Counted from the stretch's first letter, positions 36,281-50,587 are shown. The stretch: 64,000 nt of DNA from Peptostreptococcus equinus (GCF_027125355.1 NZ_CP114052.1:1364001-1428000); one strand, 5' to 3'. Translations and numbers: made by a program. The notes: a model not told the origin generated them from the sequence alone.

Positions 36281-38188
36281 CTACCACCTCTTTGTATTCT
36301 TTAATAAGTCCTTTTTAAAACTATTATCTTGATCATATCCATTTATTCCTAAATCGCTACTTAAAATAAATAAATATTCTATATTCTTACCTGAAAAAAT
36401 GCTATATATATTTGAATTATTTTTTTCATTTAATAAATCTTTATAATATTGGACAAAATTTTCTTCATTGATGTTACTCAATATTTCATCTTTAAAATAA
36501 GCCATATCACTATCTAATTCGTTTTCTATCCTAAGATCAAATGAATTAGAACTAGCATCAAACAATATAAGTACATCTCTATCTATTTTATAATTTATAT
36601 AATCATCTATATTTAAAAATAATATTTTTCCTAAGTCAAAAGTCTCTTTTTTTATTTTATTGGCACTATATGTATTGATAAAATATTTTATGAAAGAGTA
36701 CTTATCTTCTGGATTAATATTCATATTACAATCTGCAGATAGTATGTTTATTTCTTTTATCAGCTTACATAAATCATCAACCATTTTTGTATGTTCATTA
36801 TCGATATCTAAAAATTCTCTATAAAATTCTTTTATTAATTCAACATTTCTATGTATATTACTTTCATCATTGCCTAAAGTTAATTTTCCATCGTCAATTT
36901 GCTTTAAATATATATCATTATTATTACTTTCATTAGGATTATATTGGTCTTCAAAATCCAATGAGTCCAATAATGAATTTTCTATTCCCAAATCATCAAA
37001 AAACTCATTAAAATTATTTTTTATATTGTATTGAATCAACTCATTTTTATCCATTGAAGAAATATTGTATCTAATCTTCAAAGCTTGGATAATATCATGA
37101 TTCTTGAAATCTTCTCTGACTTGCCTCATGTACATCTCTATATTTACTCTAAGCTCCGCCCTATTTTTATTCTTATAAATTACTGACAAAAGCTGAACTT
37201 TCTCATCTATGTTCAACATAAATTCAATATCTTCATATAAAAACAGAACACTCATCAAAACTGAAATTGTAGAGTCTCTATATAGTTTTTTTGACTCTTT
37301 TACACTCCCGATTTTAATTTTTAGAGTATCTTCTATATTCTTTATTTTACTTTGACTAATAGAATTATTTTTAGGACTTAATATGCATATCCTCTCTAAG
37401 TTAACATTCTTTTCATATATCAAATTTTTTAGTATTTCTTCCAAATTTATAAGCATAGAGAAATATGTATCACTTTCCTCTTGTATGATATTCGATATTG
37501 ATAGTAGAGAAAATTTATTTTTTAATATTTCTTTGTTATCCCTAATATCAGTGAATATTTTATTTTTATACTCAGGTAAAAACTCTTTAAAAACATTATC
37601 CGTGATTAATATATTCCTATTTTTCTTTATATTATTATTAAATATTCTCTCTTTAATCAATTTATTATTAAACACTTCTATCAACATAGGCTGATCATAC
37701 AATTTATATTTATGCATAATAGACCTATATTCTATTATTACATTCTTTAAATCATCATAAATAGACTTTATTTTTTTACCTTTTTTAAATCTATAGATTC
37801 TATATGCTATTGCCTCAACAGGAATATTTGATTTAGCAGATTTTATCATTATAGAATAAATATTTGTTGCTAAATTAATATTCTTAGCATTTATATTTTT
37901 AAAAAAACCATCAAATAATCTTCTTTCACTTACTATCTTATATAATATAAATATTGAACTTTGCCTTGATATAAAATAAGACTCTACATCTATATCAAGT
38001 AAAGGTCTATACAAATCAACTTGCTCCTTTATATAATTTTCATAAGAAATATGTCTCACATTTGATGCAAAGCTCTCTATAGAGTTTACAAACTTATTAT
38101 TTTCAACAAATGCTTGAATATTATTTTCATAAATAAAATTACAATCGCTTATTAAATTTTCATTTTTACTATTAATATTTTCAAGCAT
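36281..38188 (-). CDS. Unrecognised 635-residue protein, possibly an AddB-like inactive helicase scaffold
   Basis: I do not recognise a named family. The protein is cytoplasmic, Asn/Lys/Ile-rich, without signal peptide, membrane helix, cysteine cluster or Walker A. By pattern it parallels the N-terminal half of AddB. A helix-rich stretch (SSIFILYKIVSERRLFDGFF) resembles AddB's ARLMILYKTILSLKSKLKFF. Next comes a long helical region, and then a strand-acid element (NILITDNVFKEFLP) resembles AddB's SYIFIDEYTGFTPLQ. It later has ICILSPKNN and, near the end, DRDVLILFDASS. This suggests a degenerate SF1 fold. It is first in the operon, two bases ahead of the UvrD-like helicase, behind an extended -10 promoter. 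Function unknown; partner of the helicase and nuclease by inference. Confidence 0.6.
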   Translation of the reverse strand: MLENINSKNENLISDCNFIYENNIQAFVENNKFVNSIESFASNVRHISYENYIKEQVDLYRPLLDIDVESYFISRQSSIFILYKIVSERRLFDGFFKNINAKNINLATNIYSIMIKSAKSNIPVEAIAYRIYRFKKGKKIKSIYDDLKNVIIEYRSIMHKYKLYDQPMLIEVFNNKLIKERIFNNNIKKNRNILITDNVFKEFLPEYKNKIFTDIRDNKEILKNKFSLLSISNIIQEESDTYFSMLINLEEILKNLIYEKNVNLERICILSPKNNSISQSKIKNIEDTLKIKIGSVKESKKLYRDSTISVLMSVLFLYEDIEFMLNIDEKVQLLSVIYKNKNRAELRVNIEMYMRQVREDFKNHDIIQALKIRYNISSMDKNELIQYNIKNNFNEFFDDLGIENSLLDSLDFEDQYNPNESNNNDIYLKQIDDGKLTLGNDESNIHRNVELIKEFYREFLDIDNEHTKMVDDLCKLIKEINILSADCNMNINPEDKYSFIKYFINTYSANKIKKETFDLGKILFLNIDDYINYKIDRDVLILFDASSNSFDLRIENELDSDMAYFKDEILSNINEENFVQYYKDLLNEKNNSNIYSIFSGKNIEYLFILSSDLGINGYDQDNSFKKDLLKNTKRW

Positions 38189-38227
38189 AAATTCACCTAC
38201 TAATTTAATATTTTTCTTTATAGTATT

Positions 38228-38236
38228 ATTATACCA
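38228..38236 (-). promoter_or_regulatory. Extended -10 promoter of the seven-gene repair operon
   Basis: On the minus strand TGGTATAAT lies about 40 bases upstream of the 635-residue gene, with a weak -35. It sits directly after the terminator of the metal exporter gene. Confidence 0.55.
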
Positions 38237-38239
38237 TAG

Positions 38240-38264
38240 AAAAAAAGCCCTTCTCAGGACTTTT
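38240..38264 (-). terminator. Terminator after the CDF exporter gene
   Basis: On the minus strand AAAAGTCC/GGGCTTTT (one mismatch) closes a 7-9 base loop and is followed by seven T. It separates the metal exporter from the repair operon. Confidence 0.75.
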
Positions 38265-38282
38265 AATTTTATATTTTTTCAT

Positions 38283-39422
38283 TTATGTAGCATCTATATC
38301 CATAGTGATTTCAAATTTATACAAAGGATATTTAGTTTTTACTTCTTCACATAATTTATCAAAATCCTCTTCCCTATTTGCTATTGAATAATCTATTATA
38401 ACATCAAAGTAAATCAATTTTTCTTCTCTAAGCAAATAAAATCCATGCATATTTATTACTGATTTATGTTTTTTTACTATGGTCGCTATATCCTCTTTTA
38501 TCTTTTCTACTTCAGGATCATGTACATTTATTGGATAAATTCCTATCGCAGCTATAATAACTCCATGCTCTTCCATTACTCTTCTTGAAATCTCTCTTTG
38601 TATTACATCAGATTCTTTAATTGTCATATTTTCAGGCACCTCTATATGCAATGACCCTAAATATCTATTAGGACCATAGTTACTTAAAATCAAATCATAT
38701 ACGCCATCAATACCATCAACTTGATTAATGGTATTTCTTATTTTTTCAACCAATTCGTAATCTACCCTCTCACCGAGTAACTGGCTACTAGTATCTTTTA
38801 ATATATCTATACCAGCCTTGATAATCACAAAGGAAATTAATAATCCTAAATATGCCTCCAAACTAAGTCCTGTGCTGATAAAAAAAATGGCAGAAAATAG
38901 TGTTACCGCCGATACAACTGCATCTAATTTTGCATCCATACCTGATGCTATCAATGAATTTGAATTAATTTTCTCACCAGCTTTTTTTACATAATTCCCC
39001 AAAAATATTTTAATAAATACAGCCAAGGCTATTAATATCAATGATATATTCGAATAGCTTGGACGTATTGGATTTATTATTTTCTTTATCGATTCTATTG
39101 AAGAAGCTACACCAGCATAAAGTATTATTACAGCTATTATAATTGCTCCAAAATATTCTATTCTACCATGTCCTAACGGGTGTTTTTTATCTGCTTTCAT
39201 ATTAGCAAGCTTGGCTCCCACTATTGTGATTATAGATGATAGCATATCACTAGCATTATTTACAGCATCTAAAATTATTGCAATAGAGTTAGAAAATATT
39301 CCTACTCCTAATTTTACACATACTAATAATAAATTGGCTAATATACCCACTATACTAGTTCTAATTATAATATCCTCTCTATTATCACCAGTAACTGTGT
39401 CTAGTTCAATTTTATTTTTCAT
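38283..39422 (-). CDS. Cation diffusion facilitator (CDF) transporter, Mn-type motif
   Basis: A 379-residue CDF exporter with six transmembrane helices (about residues 20-215) and a C-terminal cytoplasmic dimer domain. In helix 2 it has NNASD, and in helix 5 DAKLD (D-x-x-x-D) where zinc transporters carry H-x-x-x-D. The D-x-x-x-D form is associated with manganese-type CDFs such as MntE. The loop HPLGHGRIEYFG is a family hallmark. It is a tandem paralogue of the gene at 39474-40586, separated by 51 bases without a clear terminator, so the two may be co-transcribed. The C-terminus is longer than in minimal CDFs, as both paralogues have about 80 residues after the usual dimer domain. Metal specificity is inferred from motif only. 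Confidence 0.88.
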   Translation of the reverse strand: MKNKIELDTVTGDNREDIIIRTSIVGILANLLLVCVKLGVGIFSNSIAIILDAVNNASDMLSSIITIVGAKLANMKADKKHPLGHGRIEYFGAIIIAVIILYAGVASSIESIKKIINPIRPSYSNISLILIALAVFIKIFLGNYVKKAGEKINSNSLIASGMDAKLDAVVSAVTLFSAIFFISTGLSLEAYLGLLISFVIIKAGIDILKDTSSQLLGERVDYELVEKIRNTINQVDGIDGVYDLILSNYGPNRYLGSLHIEVPENMTIKESDVIQREISRRVMEEHGVIIAAIGIYPINVHDPEVEKIKEDIATIVKKHKSVINMHGFYLLREEKLIYFDVIIDYSIANREEDFDKLCEEVKTKYPLYKFEITMDIDAT

Positions 39423-39473
39423 GAATTACTCCTCGTTAATTAAATTTAATATGATAGCTACAATTATACCATA

Positions 39474-40586
39474 TTAACTTGCGTCTATATCCATTATAAT
39501 TGTAATTTCATATTGATTGTATCTTTCCTTAATTTCTTGACAGAGTCTTTTGAATTCCTCTCCTCTATCTTTTACAGAAAAGTCCATTACTACATCAAAG
39601 CTCATCGACATATTTTTTCGATTCAAATAAAAACCGTGCATTTGCAATGCACCTTCATATTTTTTTACAATATTTTCTATTTGTTCTTTTACTTTATTAG
39701 CAAATTCATCCTTAGTATTGACTGAATAAATTCCAATAGCAGATATCACTATTCCATATTCCTTATATACTTTGCCAGCAATTTTTCTTTCCAATGCATC
39801 AATTCTATCAGCTGTCCAATAATCAGGAACTTCAATGTGAAGTGAACCCACATATGAACTAGGACCGTAATTATTTAAAACCAAATCATATACATTGTCA
39901 ACATCTTCCAATTGACAAATACTATTTTTTATTTCTTTCACTAACTCCAACTTAACCCTTTGTCCCAAAATTTTACTCACAGTCTCTTTCATAATTTCTA
40001 TACTCGATTTGACTAACATCAGAGCTATAATTAAACCTAAAAATGCATCTAATTGTATTTTCCACTTTAAATATATTATAGCTGCTAAAATTATGGAAAA
40101 TGACACAAAAGCATCCATCCTTGCTTCTAATCCTGAAGCAACTAACGAATCTGAATCGTTAGTTTTTCCAACTCTATGTGTATATATACTAAGTACTATT
40201 TTTATTGCACCTGTAATACCCATAATTAATAGAGTTGTAAATGTGTAATTTGGCTTTGATGGGTTCAACAACTCCTGTACTGATTCTACAACTGCACTAA
40301 TACCTACATATGTGATTATTATTGAAATAGTTAACGAGCTAACATATTCTATCCTACCATATCCAAATGGATGGCTTTTATCTGGCTTTTTTCCAGCATA
40401 ACGTGTTGCTGTAATAGTTATTATGGATGATAAAGCATCGGTAAAATTATTTACAGCAGTTAGCACAATAGAAATTGAACTGGATAAAGTTCCTATTATT
40501 ACTTTTATTATAGCCAATATAATATTAGATAATATTCCTATTACACTGGCTCTGATTATATTTCTTTTTCTATTTGATAAGTCCAT
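39474..40586 (-). CDS. Cation diffusion facilitator (CDF) transporter, ExxxD variant
   Basis: A 370-residue CDF-family exporter, clearly homologous along its length to the next gene (38283-39422), including HPFGYGRIEYVS, NYGPSSYVGSLHIEVPD and the ending IIMDIDAS. Helix 2 has NNFTD. In helix 5 the metal motif reads EARMD (E-x-x-x-D) instead of D-x-x-x-D, an unusual substitution that may change metal selectivity. It is first of the pair. The gap to the rRNA operon holds several hairpins, and a TATAAT box lies near 40670 on the minus strand. Confidence 0.88.
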   Translation of the reverse strand: MDLSNRKRNIIRASVIGILSNIILAIIKVIIGTLSSSISIVLTAVNNFTDALSSIITITATRYAGKKPDKSHPFGYGRIEYVSSLTISIIITYVGISAVVESVQELLNPSKPNYTFTTLLIMGITGAIKIVLSIYTHRVGKTNDSDSLVASGLEARMDAFVSFSIILAAIIYLKWKIQLDAFLGLIIALMLVKSSIEIMKETVSKILGQRVKLELVKEIKNSICQLEDVDNVYDLVLNNYGPSSYVGSLHIEVPDYWTADRIDALERKIAGKVYKEYGIVISAIGIYSVNTKDEFANKVKEQIENIVKKYEGALQMHGFYLNRKNMSMSFDVVMDFSVKDRGEEFKRLCQEIKERYNQYEITIIMDIDAS

Positions 40587-40698
40587 TTAATACCTCATTA
40601 TTTATTTTTTAAGCAATTTACAACACCCAAAATTTGCATTGATTTACTAAATTTAATATACCCATATTATACAATTATTACTCTTTACTACAAATTAT

Positions 40699-40800
40699 AG
40701 TGCCCTTAAATATTTATTTAAGGGCACTTGCTTATTATACTTGCAAATATCATCTGTGCAAGTTTTAATAAATAAAGAAACTCTAGATAAAATCTAGAGT
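40699..40800 (-). terminator. Cluster of three hairpins ending the rRNA operon
   Basis: In transcription order (minus strand): a 9-bp stem ACTCTAGAT/ATCTAGAGT (40780-40800) running into TTTCTTTATTTATT, a 7-bp stem ACTTGCA/TGCAAGT (40739-40763), and a perfect 12-bp stem (40699-40710 with 40717-40728). The first is the likely main terminator; the others may secure strong rRNA transcription. Confidence 0.75.
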
Positions 40801-40807
40801 CTTTTTA

Positions 40808-40924
40808 ACGTGGCTACGTCCTATTCTCCCAGGCAGCTTCCCACCAAGTACCTTCAGCGCTAAAGAGCTTAACTTCTGTGTTCGGTATGGAAACAGGTGT
40901 ATCCTCTTTGCTGTAATAACCACA
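40808..40924 (-). rRNA. 5S ribosomal RNA
   Basis: About 116 bases on the minus strand. The ends pair (GTGGTTA with TAGCCAC), and the internal CCATACCGAACACAGAAGTT and GGGAGAATAGGAC blocks are typical of 5S rRNA. It is the last gene of the rrn operon. Confidence 0.95.
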
Positions 40925-40939
40925 TATTTAATTGAAAGT

Positions 40940-45912
<4,973 letters not shown>

Positions 45913-45939
45913 ATTTCAGTCGTTTGTGACGACTTATTA

Positions 45940-45968
45940 ATAATAACATTTTTTATTTTTATTGTCAA
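45940..45968 (-). promoter_or_regulatory. rRNA operon promoter P2
   Basis: Minus strand: a perfect TTGACA (45963-45968), 17-base spacer, TATTAT (45940-45945). The predicted start is about 180 bases before the 16S 5' end. Confidence 0.85.
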
Positions 45969-46122
45969 CACTTTTTTTAAAAACTTTTTATTTTCTTTTC
46001 TTAAGTTTTTCACTAAAAATGCTTTCAAATGAAATGTTGTCATAATTTTTTTCTAATGAAATTTATTAAAATCTCACTTAATCCTTTTTATTATGTTTTC
46101 CTTTTCTTAAAGGACAAGTAAT

Positions 46123-46151
46123 ACTATATCATCTCAAAATATAAGTGTCAA
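46123..46151 (-). promoter_or_regulatory. rRNA operon promoter P1
   Basis: Minus strand: a perfect TTGACA (46146-46151), 17-base spacer, TATAGT (46123-46128), with A/T tracts upstream that could act as UP element. It lies 183 bases before P2; tandem promoters are usual for rrn operons. Confidence 0.85.
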
Positions 46152-46688
46152 TACTTTTTTTAAACTTTTTTATTTTTTTAATTTTTTTAGGTCCTATGAT
46201 TAATTGTATAAGACTTTAGATAGACTTTTAAATCCTTACACTCTACTATACTATATGCTTACACTTTACTTAGTGTATTAAAATATCTAATACTCTTAAA
46301 GATTAACCCAATATATTTTTCACTAAGCCAAATATATTGGGTTTTAAGATGGAGTTTTTTAAAAACTATAATATAAATTTTAAACCGTATAATTTAGTTA
46401 CATAATTTAATTATATAATTTAACTATATAATGTAAGTATTATATATATTGTTAAAATTATGCAATTAAATAAAAGATTATTACTACTATATATAATAGC
46501 AACAAAATAAAACGATAATGTTAAATCCTTAAAATAATATTTGTTCAAAATCATTTGATAATTTTTATCAATCTCTAGTTTAACTCTTCTTTTTTTAATA
46601 AATATTTTTTATTATAAATACCGTAATTTTAATATATTGTATCAATTTGAGTCATTTATAAATTTCTTTTTTTATTTGTTTCTATATA

Positions 46689-46710
46689 TGGTATAATATT
46701 CACGTTAACA
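46689..46710 (+). promoter_or_regulatory. Distal pflB promoter with a cre-like site
   Basis: An extended -10 TGGTATAAT (46689-46697) is followed at once by TATTCACGTTAACA (46697-46710). The latter resembles a catabolite-responsive element (right half good, left half with three mismatches). If real, CcpA bound here would cover the transcription start. Confidence 0.35.
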
Positions 46711-46803
46711 TTAAATATAAATACTATATATGCAAACTATTATAGAAAAAGTAAAATTAAATTAATTTATATCTTATTTATGCATTTTGTATACAAAAAG
46801 TTC

Positions 46804-46832
46804 TTGTATATATATTATTATTATGTTATCAT
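46804..46832 (+). promoter_or_regulatory. Proximal pflB promoter
   Basis: TTGTAT (46804-46809), 17-base spacer, TATCAT (46827-46832), ending 51 bases ahead of the pflB ATG. Confidence 0.5.
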
Positions 46833-46883
46833 CAAATTGTAGATGATACACATAATCATTTATTAATTTTAGGAGGTGCTATT

Positions 46884-49115
46884 ATGACAGCGTGGAATAG
46901 CTTTAAAACAGGAAATTGGACAGAAAATATAGACGTTCATGATTTTATTAATTTAAACTATAAGCCTTATGAAGGAGACGATTCTTTTTTAGAAGGTCCT
47001 AGCGATGCTACAACAAAATTATGGAGTGAAGTTAGCGATAAGTTTAAAGAAGAAATAGAAAACGGAGGCACATTAGACGTAGATACTGATACTATATCTG
47101 GTATTGATGCCTATGATCCTGGATACATAGACAAAGCTTTAGAACAGATAGTTGGTCTTCAAACTGATGCTCCTCTAAAGCGTGCTGTAATGCCATATGG
47201 TGGTATAAGAATGGTAGAAAATTCTTGTGAAGCCTATGGTTACAAGTTAAATCCAGAAATAACAAAAATCTTTACTAAATATAGAAAGACACATAATCAA
47301 GGTGTATTTGATGCCTATACAGATGAAATGAAAGCTGCAAGAAGAGCTGGTGTAATAACTGGTTTGCCAGATGCTTATGGTAGAGGTAGAATAATAGGCG
47401 ACTATAGACGCGTGGCTTTATATGGTGTAGATTTACTTATAGAAAAAAAGAAAGAAGAAAAATTATCACTAGCTGATAAGCCAATGACTGAAGATATTAT
47501 CAGACTTCGTGAAGAATTATCAGAACAATTGGTAGCCTTAAACAAATTAAAAAATATGGCTACATCATATGGTTTTGATATATCTAAGCCAGCAACAAAT
47601 GCAAAAGAAGCTGTTCAGTGGCTATACTTCGCTTATCTAGCAGCAATAAAAGATCAGAATGGTGCTGCTATGTCTCTTGGTAGAACATCTACATTCTTAG
47701 ATATCTACATTCAGAGAGATTTAGAAAATGGGATAATAACAGAAAAAGAAGCTCAGGAATTGATGGATCACTTTGTTATGAAATTAAGATTAGTTAAGTT
47801 CCTTAGAACTCCAGAATATAACGATTTATTTTCAGGAGATCCAACTTGGGTAACAGAATCAATCGGTGGTATGAATGCTGATGGTAGAACTTATGTAACT
47901 AAAAATTCATTTAGGATACTAAATACATTATATAATATCGGACCATCACCAGAACCAAACCTAACTGTTCTTTGGTCAACAAAGTTACCTCAAAACTTCA
48001 AGAACTTCTGCTCAAAAGTTTCAATCGATACTAGTTCAATCCAGTATGAAAATGATGATTTAATGCAAGGATTCAACGGCGATGATTATGGTATAGCGTG
48101 TTGCGTATCTCCAATGAGAATCGGTAAGCAAATGCAGTTCTTCGGGGCAAGAGTTAACTTAGCTAAGACACTTCTTTACAGTATCAATGGTGGTATTGAC
48201 GAAAAATCAGGTGCACAAGTCGGACCAAAGATGGATGTATTATCTGACGAAATATTAGATTATGATAAGGTAAAAGAAAGATTTGATTCATATTCAGCTT
48301 GGCTAGCGGGATTATATGTAAATACACTAAATGTAATTCACTATATGCATGACAAGTATTCATATGAATCTCTTGAAATGGCTTTACATGATATGGAAAT
48401 CAAGAGAACAATGGCTTGTGGTATAGCTGGACTTTCAGTAGCGGCTGACTCTCTTTCAGCAATAAAATATGCTAAGGTAAAGGCAATAAGGAATGAAAAT
48501 AATATAGTTACTGACTTTGAGGTTGAAGGAGACTTCCCTAAATATGGTAACAATGACGACAGAGTTGACTCAATTGCAGTTGATTTAGTAAAATCTTTTA
48601 TGAACAATGTGAGAAAGCATAAGACTTATAGAGATGCTATACATACACAGTCAGTTCTTACAATAACTTCAAATGTTGTATATGGTAAGAAGACTGGTAA
48701 TACACCAGATGGTAGAAAGGCTGGAGAACCATTTGCTCCAGGAGCTAATCCAATGCATGGTAGAGATACTCATGGTGCTCTAGCATCATTATCTTCAGTA
48801 GCAAAACTTCCATTTGAAGATGCACAAGATGGTATTTCAAATACATTCTCAATCGTACCTGGTGCTTTAGGTAAAAATAAGGACGAGAGAATATCTAACC
48901 TATCAACAATGATGGATGGATACTTTATTCAGAAAGCTCAGCATCTAAACGTAAATGTTCTTGACAAGGCTACTCTACTTGATGCTATGGAAAGACCTGA
49001 AGAATATCCACAGCTTACAATCAGAGTATCTGGATACGCTGTAAACTTCATCAAACTTACAAAAGAACAACAGATGGATGTTATAAATAGAACATTCCAC
49101 GGTAAAATGGCTTAA
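46884..49115 (+). CDS. pflB: Pyruvate formate-lyase (formate C-acetyltransferase)
   Basis: A 743-residue glycyl radical enzyme splitting pyruvate with CoA into acetyl-CoA and formate during anaerobic fermentation. The thiyl pair is Cys406-Cys407 in [14 protein letters not shown], and the radical glycine is Gly717 in RVSGYAV, close to the C-terminus as required. The N-terminus ([17 protein letters not shown]) and length match genuine PFL rather than diol dehydratases or 2-ketobutyrate variants. AGGAGG lies eight bases before the ATG. The activating enzyme gene pflA follows 90-100 bases downstream after a weak hairpin. The enzyme is oxygen-sensitive, consistent with an obligate anaerobe. Confidence 0.97.
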   Translation: MTAWNSFKTGNWTENIDVHDFINLNYKPYEGDDSFLEGPSDATTKLWSEVSDKFKEEIENGGTLDVDTDTISGIDAYDPGYIDKALEQIVGLQTDAPLKRAVMPYGGIRMVENSCEAYGYKLNPEITKIFTKYRKTHNQGVFDAYTDEMKAARRAGVITGLPDAYGRGRIIGDYRRVALYGVDLLIEKKKEEKLSLADKPMTEDIIRLREELSEQLVALNKLKNMATSYGFDISKPATNAKEAVQWLYFAYLAAIKDQNGAAMSLGRTSTFLDIYIQRDLENGIITEKEAQELMDHFVMKLRLVKFLRTPEYNDLFSGDPTWVTESIGGMNADGRTYVTKNSFRILNTLYNIGPSPEPNLTVLWSTKLPQNFKNFCSKVSIDTSSIQYENDDLMQGFNGDDYGIACCVSPMRIGKQMQFFGARVNLAKTLLYSINGGIDEKSGAQVGPKMDVLSDEILDYDKVKERFDSYSAWLAGLYVNTLNVIHYMHDKYSYESLEMALHDMEIKRTMACGIAGLSVAADSLSAIKYAKVKAIRNENNIVTDFEVEGDFPKYGNNDDRVDSIAVDLVKSFMNNVRKHKTYRDAIHTQSVLTITSNVVYGKKTGNTPDGRKAGEPFAPGANPMHGRDTHGALASLSSVAKLPFEDAQDGISNTFSIVPGALGKNKDERISNLSTMMDGYFIQKAQHLNVNVLDKATLLDAMERPEEYPQLTIRVSGYAVNFIKLTKEQQMDVINRTFHGKMA

Positions 49116-49164
49116 GCAAATTTGTTTGATTGTAATATGAGGTTGAATTAAGAATATATAATTA

Positions 49165-49190
49165 TTAAGGGGGCTTGTCCCCCTTTTAAT
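49165..49190 (+). terminator. Weak hairpin between pflB and pflA
   Basis: A GC-rich stem GGGGG/CCCCC, extended by AA/TT pairs, with loop CTTGT, followed by TTTTAAT. The short U-tract suggests partial termination, which would make less pflA than pflB message. Confidence 0.6.
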
Positions 49191-49213
49191 AAATAGAAAG
49201 TGAAGTGATAATA

Positions 49214-49945
49214 ATGGCAGTGATGGGAAGAATACATTCAGTAGAAACATTTGGTACAGTAGATGGGCCTGGTATAAGATATGTTGTATTTGCACAAGGT
49301 TGTAATCTAAAATGTAAGTTCTGCCACAACAGAGATACATGGGAAATGAACGCAGGAAAGTTAGTCAGTTCCGACGAAATAATAGAAGATATGTTAAAAT
49401 ATAAATCATTTTATAAAGATGGTGGAATTACTATGTCTGGCGGTGAAGCTGCCCTACAAGTTGACTTTGTTAGAGATATCTTCAAACAAGCTAAAAAACA
49501 CGAAGTTCATACCTGTCTTGATACAAACGGCTATCTAGATGTAGAAAGAATAAAACCAATATTAGAATATACTGATTTAGTCTTATTAGATTTAAAACAT
49601 ATGATTCCTGAAAACTCCATTTGGCTTACAGGAGCACCTTCTGAAAAAGCGCAGATACTTGCTAGATACTTAGATGATGTAAATATACCTGTATATATAA
49701 GACATGTACTAATACCTGATATAACAGATAGTGAGGAAAATCTTACTAGAATGGTTAATTTTGTAAAAACTCTACATAATGTAGTAAGGTTTGAATTTTT
49801 ACCTTATCATATCATGGGTGTCTCTAAATGGGAACAGATGAATAAAGAATATGAGTTGAAGTATATTAGACCTGCTACCCAGGAAGATGTAGATAAGGCA
49901 AAAGCACTTTTTATAAAAAATGGCTATGACCACTTTGAAAAATAA
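49214..49945 (+). CDS. pflA: Pyruvate formate-lyase activating enzyme
   Basis: A radical SAM enzyme of 243 residues that installs the glycyl radical on PflB. The cluster motif is C-x3-C-x2-C in GCNLKCKFCHN (about residues 30-40 from this start). YKDGGITMSGGEA is the GGE region that binds S-adenosylmethionine. DTNGYL, LLDLKHM and VRFEFLPYH follow in family order. The start is uncertain: an upstream GTG at 49205, the ATG at 49214 and the ATG at 49223 are in frame. I chose 49214 because purine-rich GAAGTG lies ahead of it. A strong terminator follows. Confidence 0.94.
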   Translation: MAVMGRIHSVETFGTVDGPGIRYVVFAQGCNLKCKFCHNRDTWEMNAGKLVSSDEIIEDMLKYKSFYKDGGITMSGGEAALQVDFVRDIFKQAKKHEVHTCLDTNGYLDVERIKPILEYTDLVLLDLKHMIPENSIWLTGAPSEKAQILARYLDDVNIPVYIRHVLIPDITDSEENLTRMVNFVKTLHNVVRFEFLPYHIMGVSKWEQMNKEYELKYIRPATQEDVDKAKALFIKNGYDHFEK

Positions 49946-49962
49946 ATAAAATATACTAGTAT

Positions 49963-49993
49963 AAAAAAAGCTGGCATAATGCCAGCTTTTTTT
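49963..49993. terminator. Bidirectional terminator between pflA and the ABC transporter operon
   Basis: A 14-bp perfect stem, core GCTGGCA/TGCCAGC with A7/T7 flanks (49963-49976 with 49980-49993) and a 3-base loop. It serves pflA and the convergent ATPase gene ending at 49997. Confidence 0.9.
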
Positions 49994-49996
49994 ATT

Positions 49997-50587
49997 TTAT
50001 CCTAAATTTAACACTTGTATTTTTTTATTTGAATTATCTTTAAAGTAATCAACCTCCCTATTATCATGGCTTATGACAATAAGAGTTTTATCAATTGTAT
50101 TTCTTAATACAAAACTCATTATTTTTTCTTTTGTTTCCCTATCTAAACCTTTAAATGGTTCATCCATAATAATGGTATCACAGTCATATAAAATAGACCT
50201 CAAAATACTAATTCTTCTTTTCATTCCACCGCTTAATTGACTAATTTTTGTAAATAAATCTACATTTACATCTATATCTTTTAGATAATTAACAATACTA
50301 TCTCTATTTATATCCTTATTTACTAATCTCAAATTTGCTAATACTGAAATATTATCTATCAGTAAATCATCTTGAAACACTGACCCAATTTTTCTATTAC
50401 CTATTCCCAAAATTTCACCTTTGTCAGCTTGTTCTAACCCCAAAATCAATCTGAAAATTGTTGTTTTACCTATACCTGATTTACCTTGTATAAAAAAAAT
50501 ACTTTTATTTTCAATATTTAATTTGAGATTATCTAGTATCAGTTTATCTCCATAGTACTTACTTACACTATTAAACTTAATATTCAT
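49997..50587 (-). CDS. ABC transporter ATP-binding protein (short, SsuB/TauB-like)
   Basis: A 196-residue ATPase energising the adjacent importer. Walker A is GKSGIGKTT (about 35-43), the Q-loop GSVFQDDLL, the signature SQLSGGMKRRISILRS, Walker B TIIMDEPFKGLD and the switch His VISHD. It is some 40-60 residues shorter than typical SsuB/TauB proteins, ending soon after the H-loop, but all catalytic elements are present. The start is set at ATG 50585-50587 with GGAGG upstream; a longer in-frame start at 50605 is less likely. It is last of the substrate-binding protein, permease, ATPase operon. Confidence 0.88.
   Translation of the reverse strand: MNIKFNSVSKYYGDKLILDNLKLNIENKSIFFIQGKSGIGKTTIFRLILGLEQADKGEILGIGNRKIGSVFQDDLLIDNISVLANLRLVNKDINRDSIVNYLKDIDVNVDLFTKISQLSGGMKRRISILRSILYDCDTIIMDEPFKGLDRETKEKIMSFVLRNTIDKTLIVISHDNREVDYFKDNSNKKIQVLNLG

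Noticed and set aside
46694-46711. Rex operator in the pflB promoter
   Set aside because: Only the right half (GTTAACA) fits; the left half needed for TTGTTAA-N4-TTAACAA is not there.
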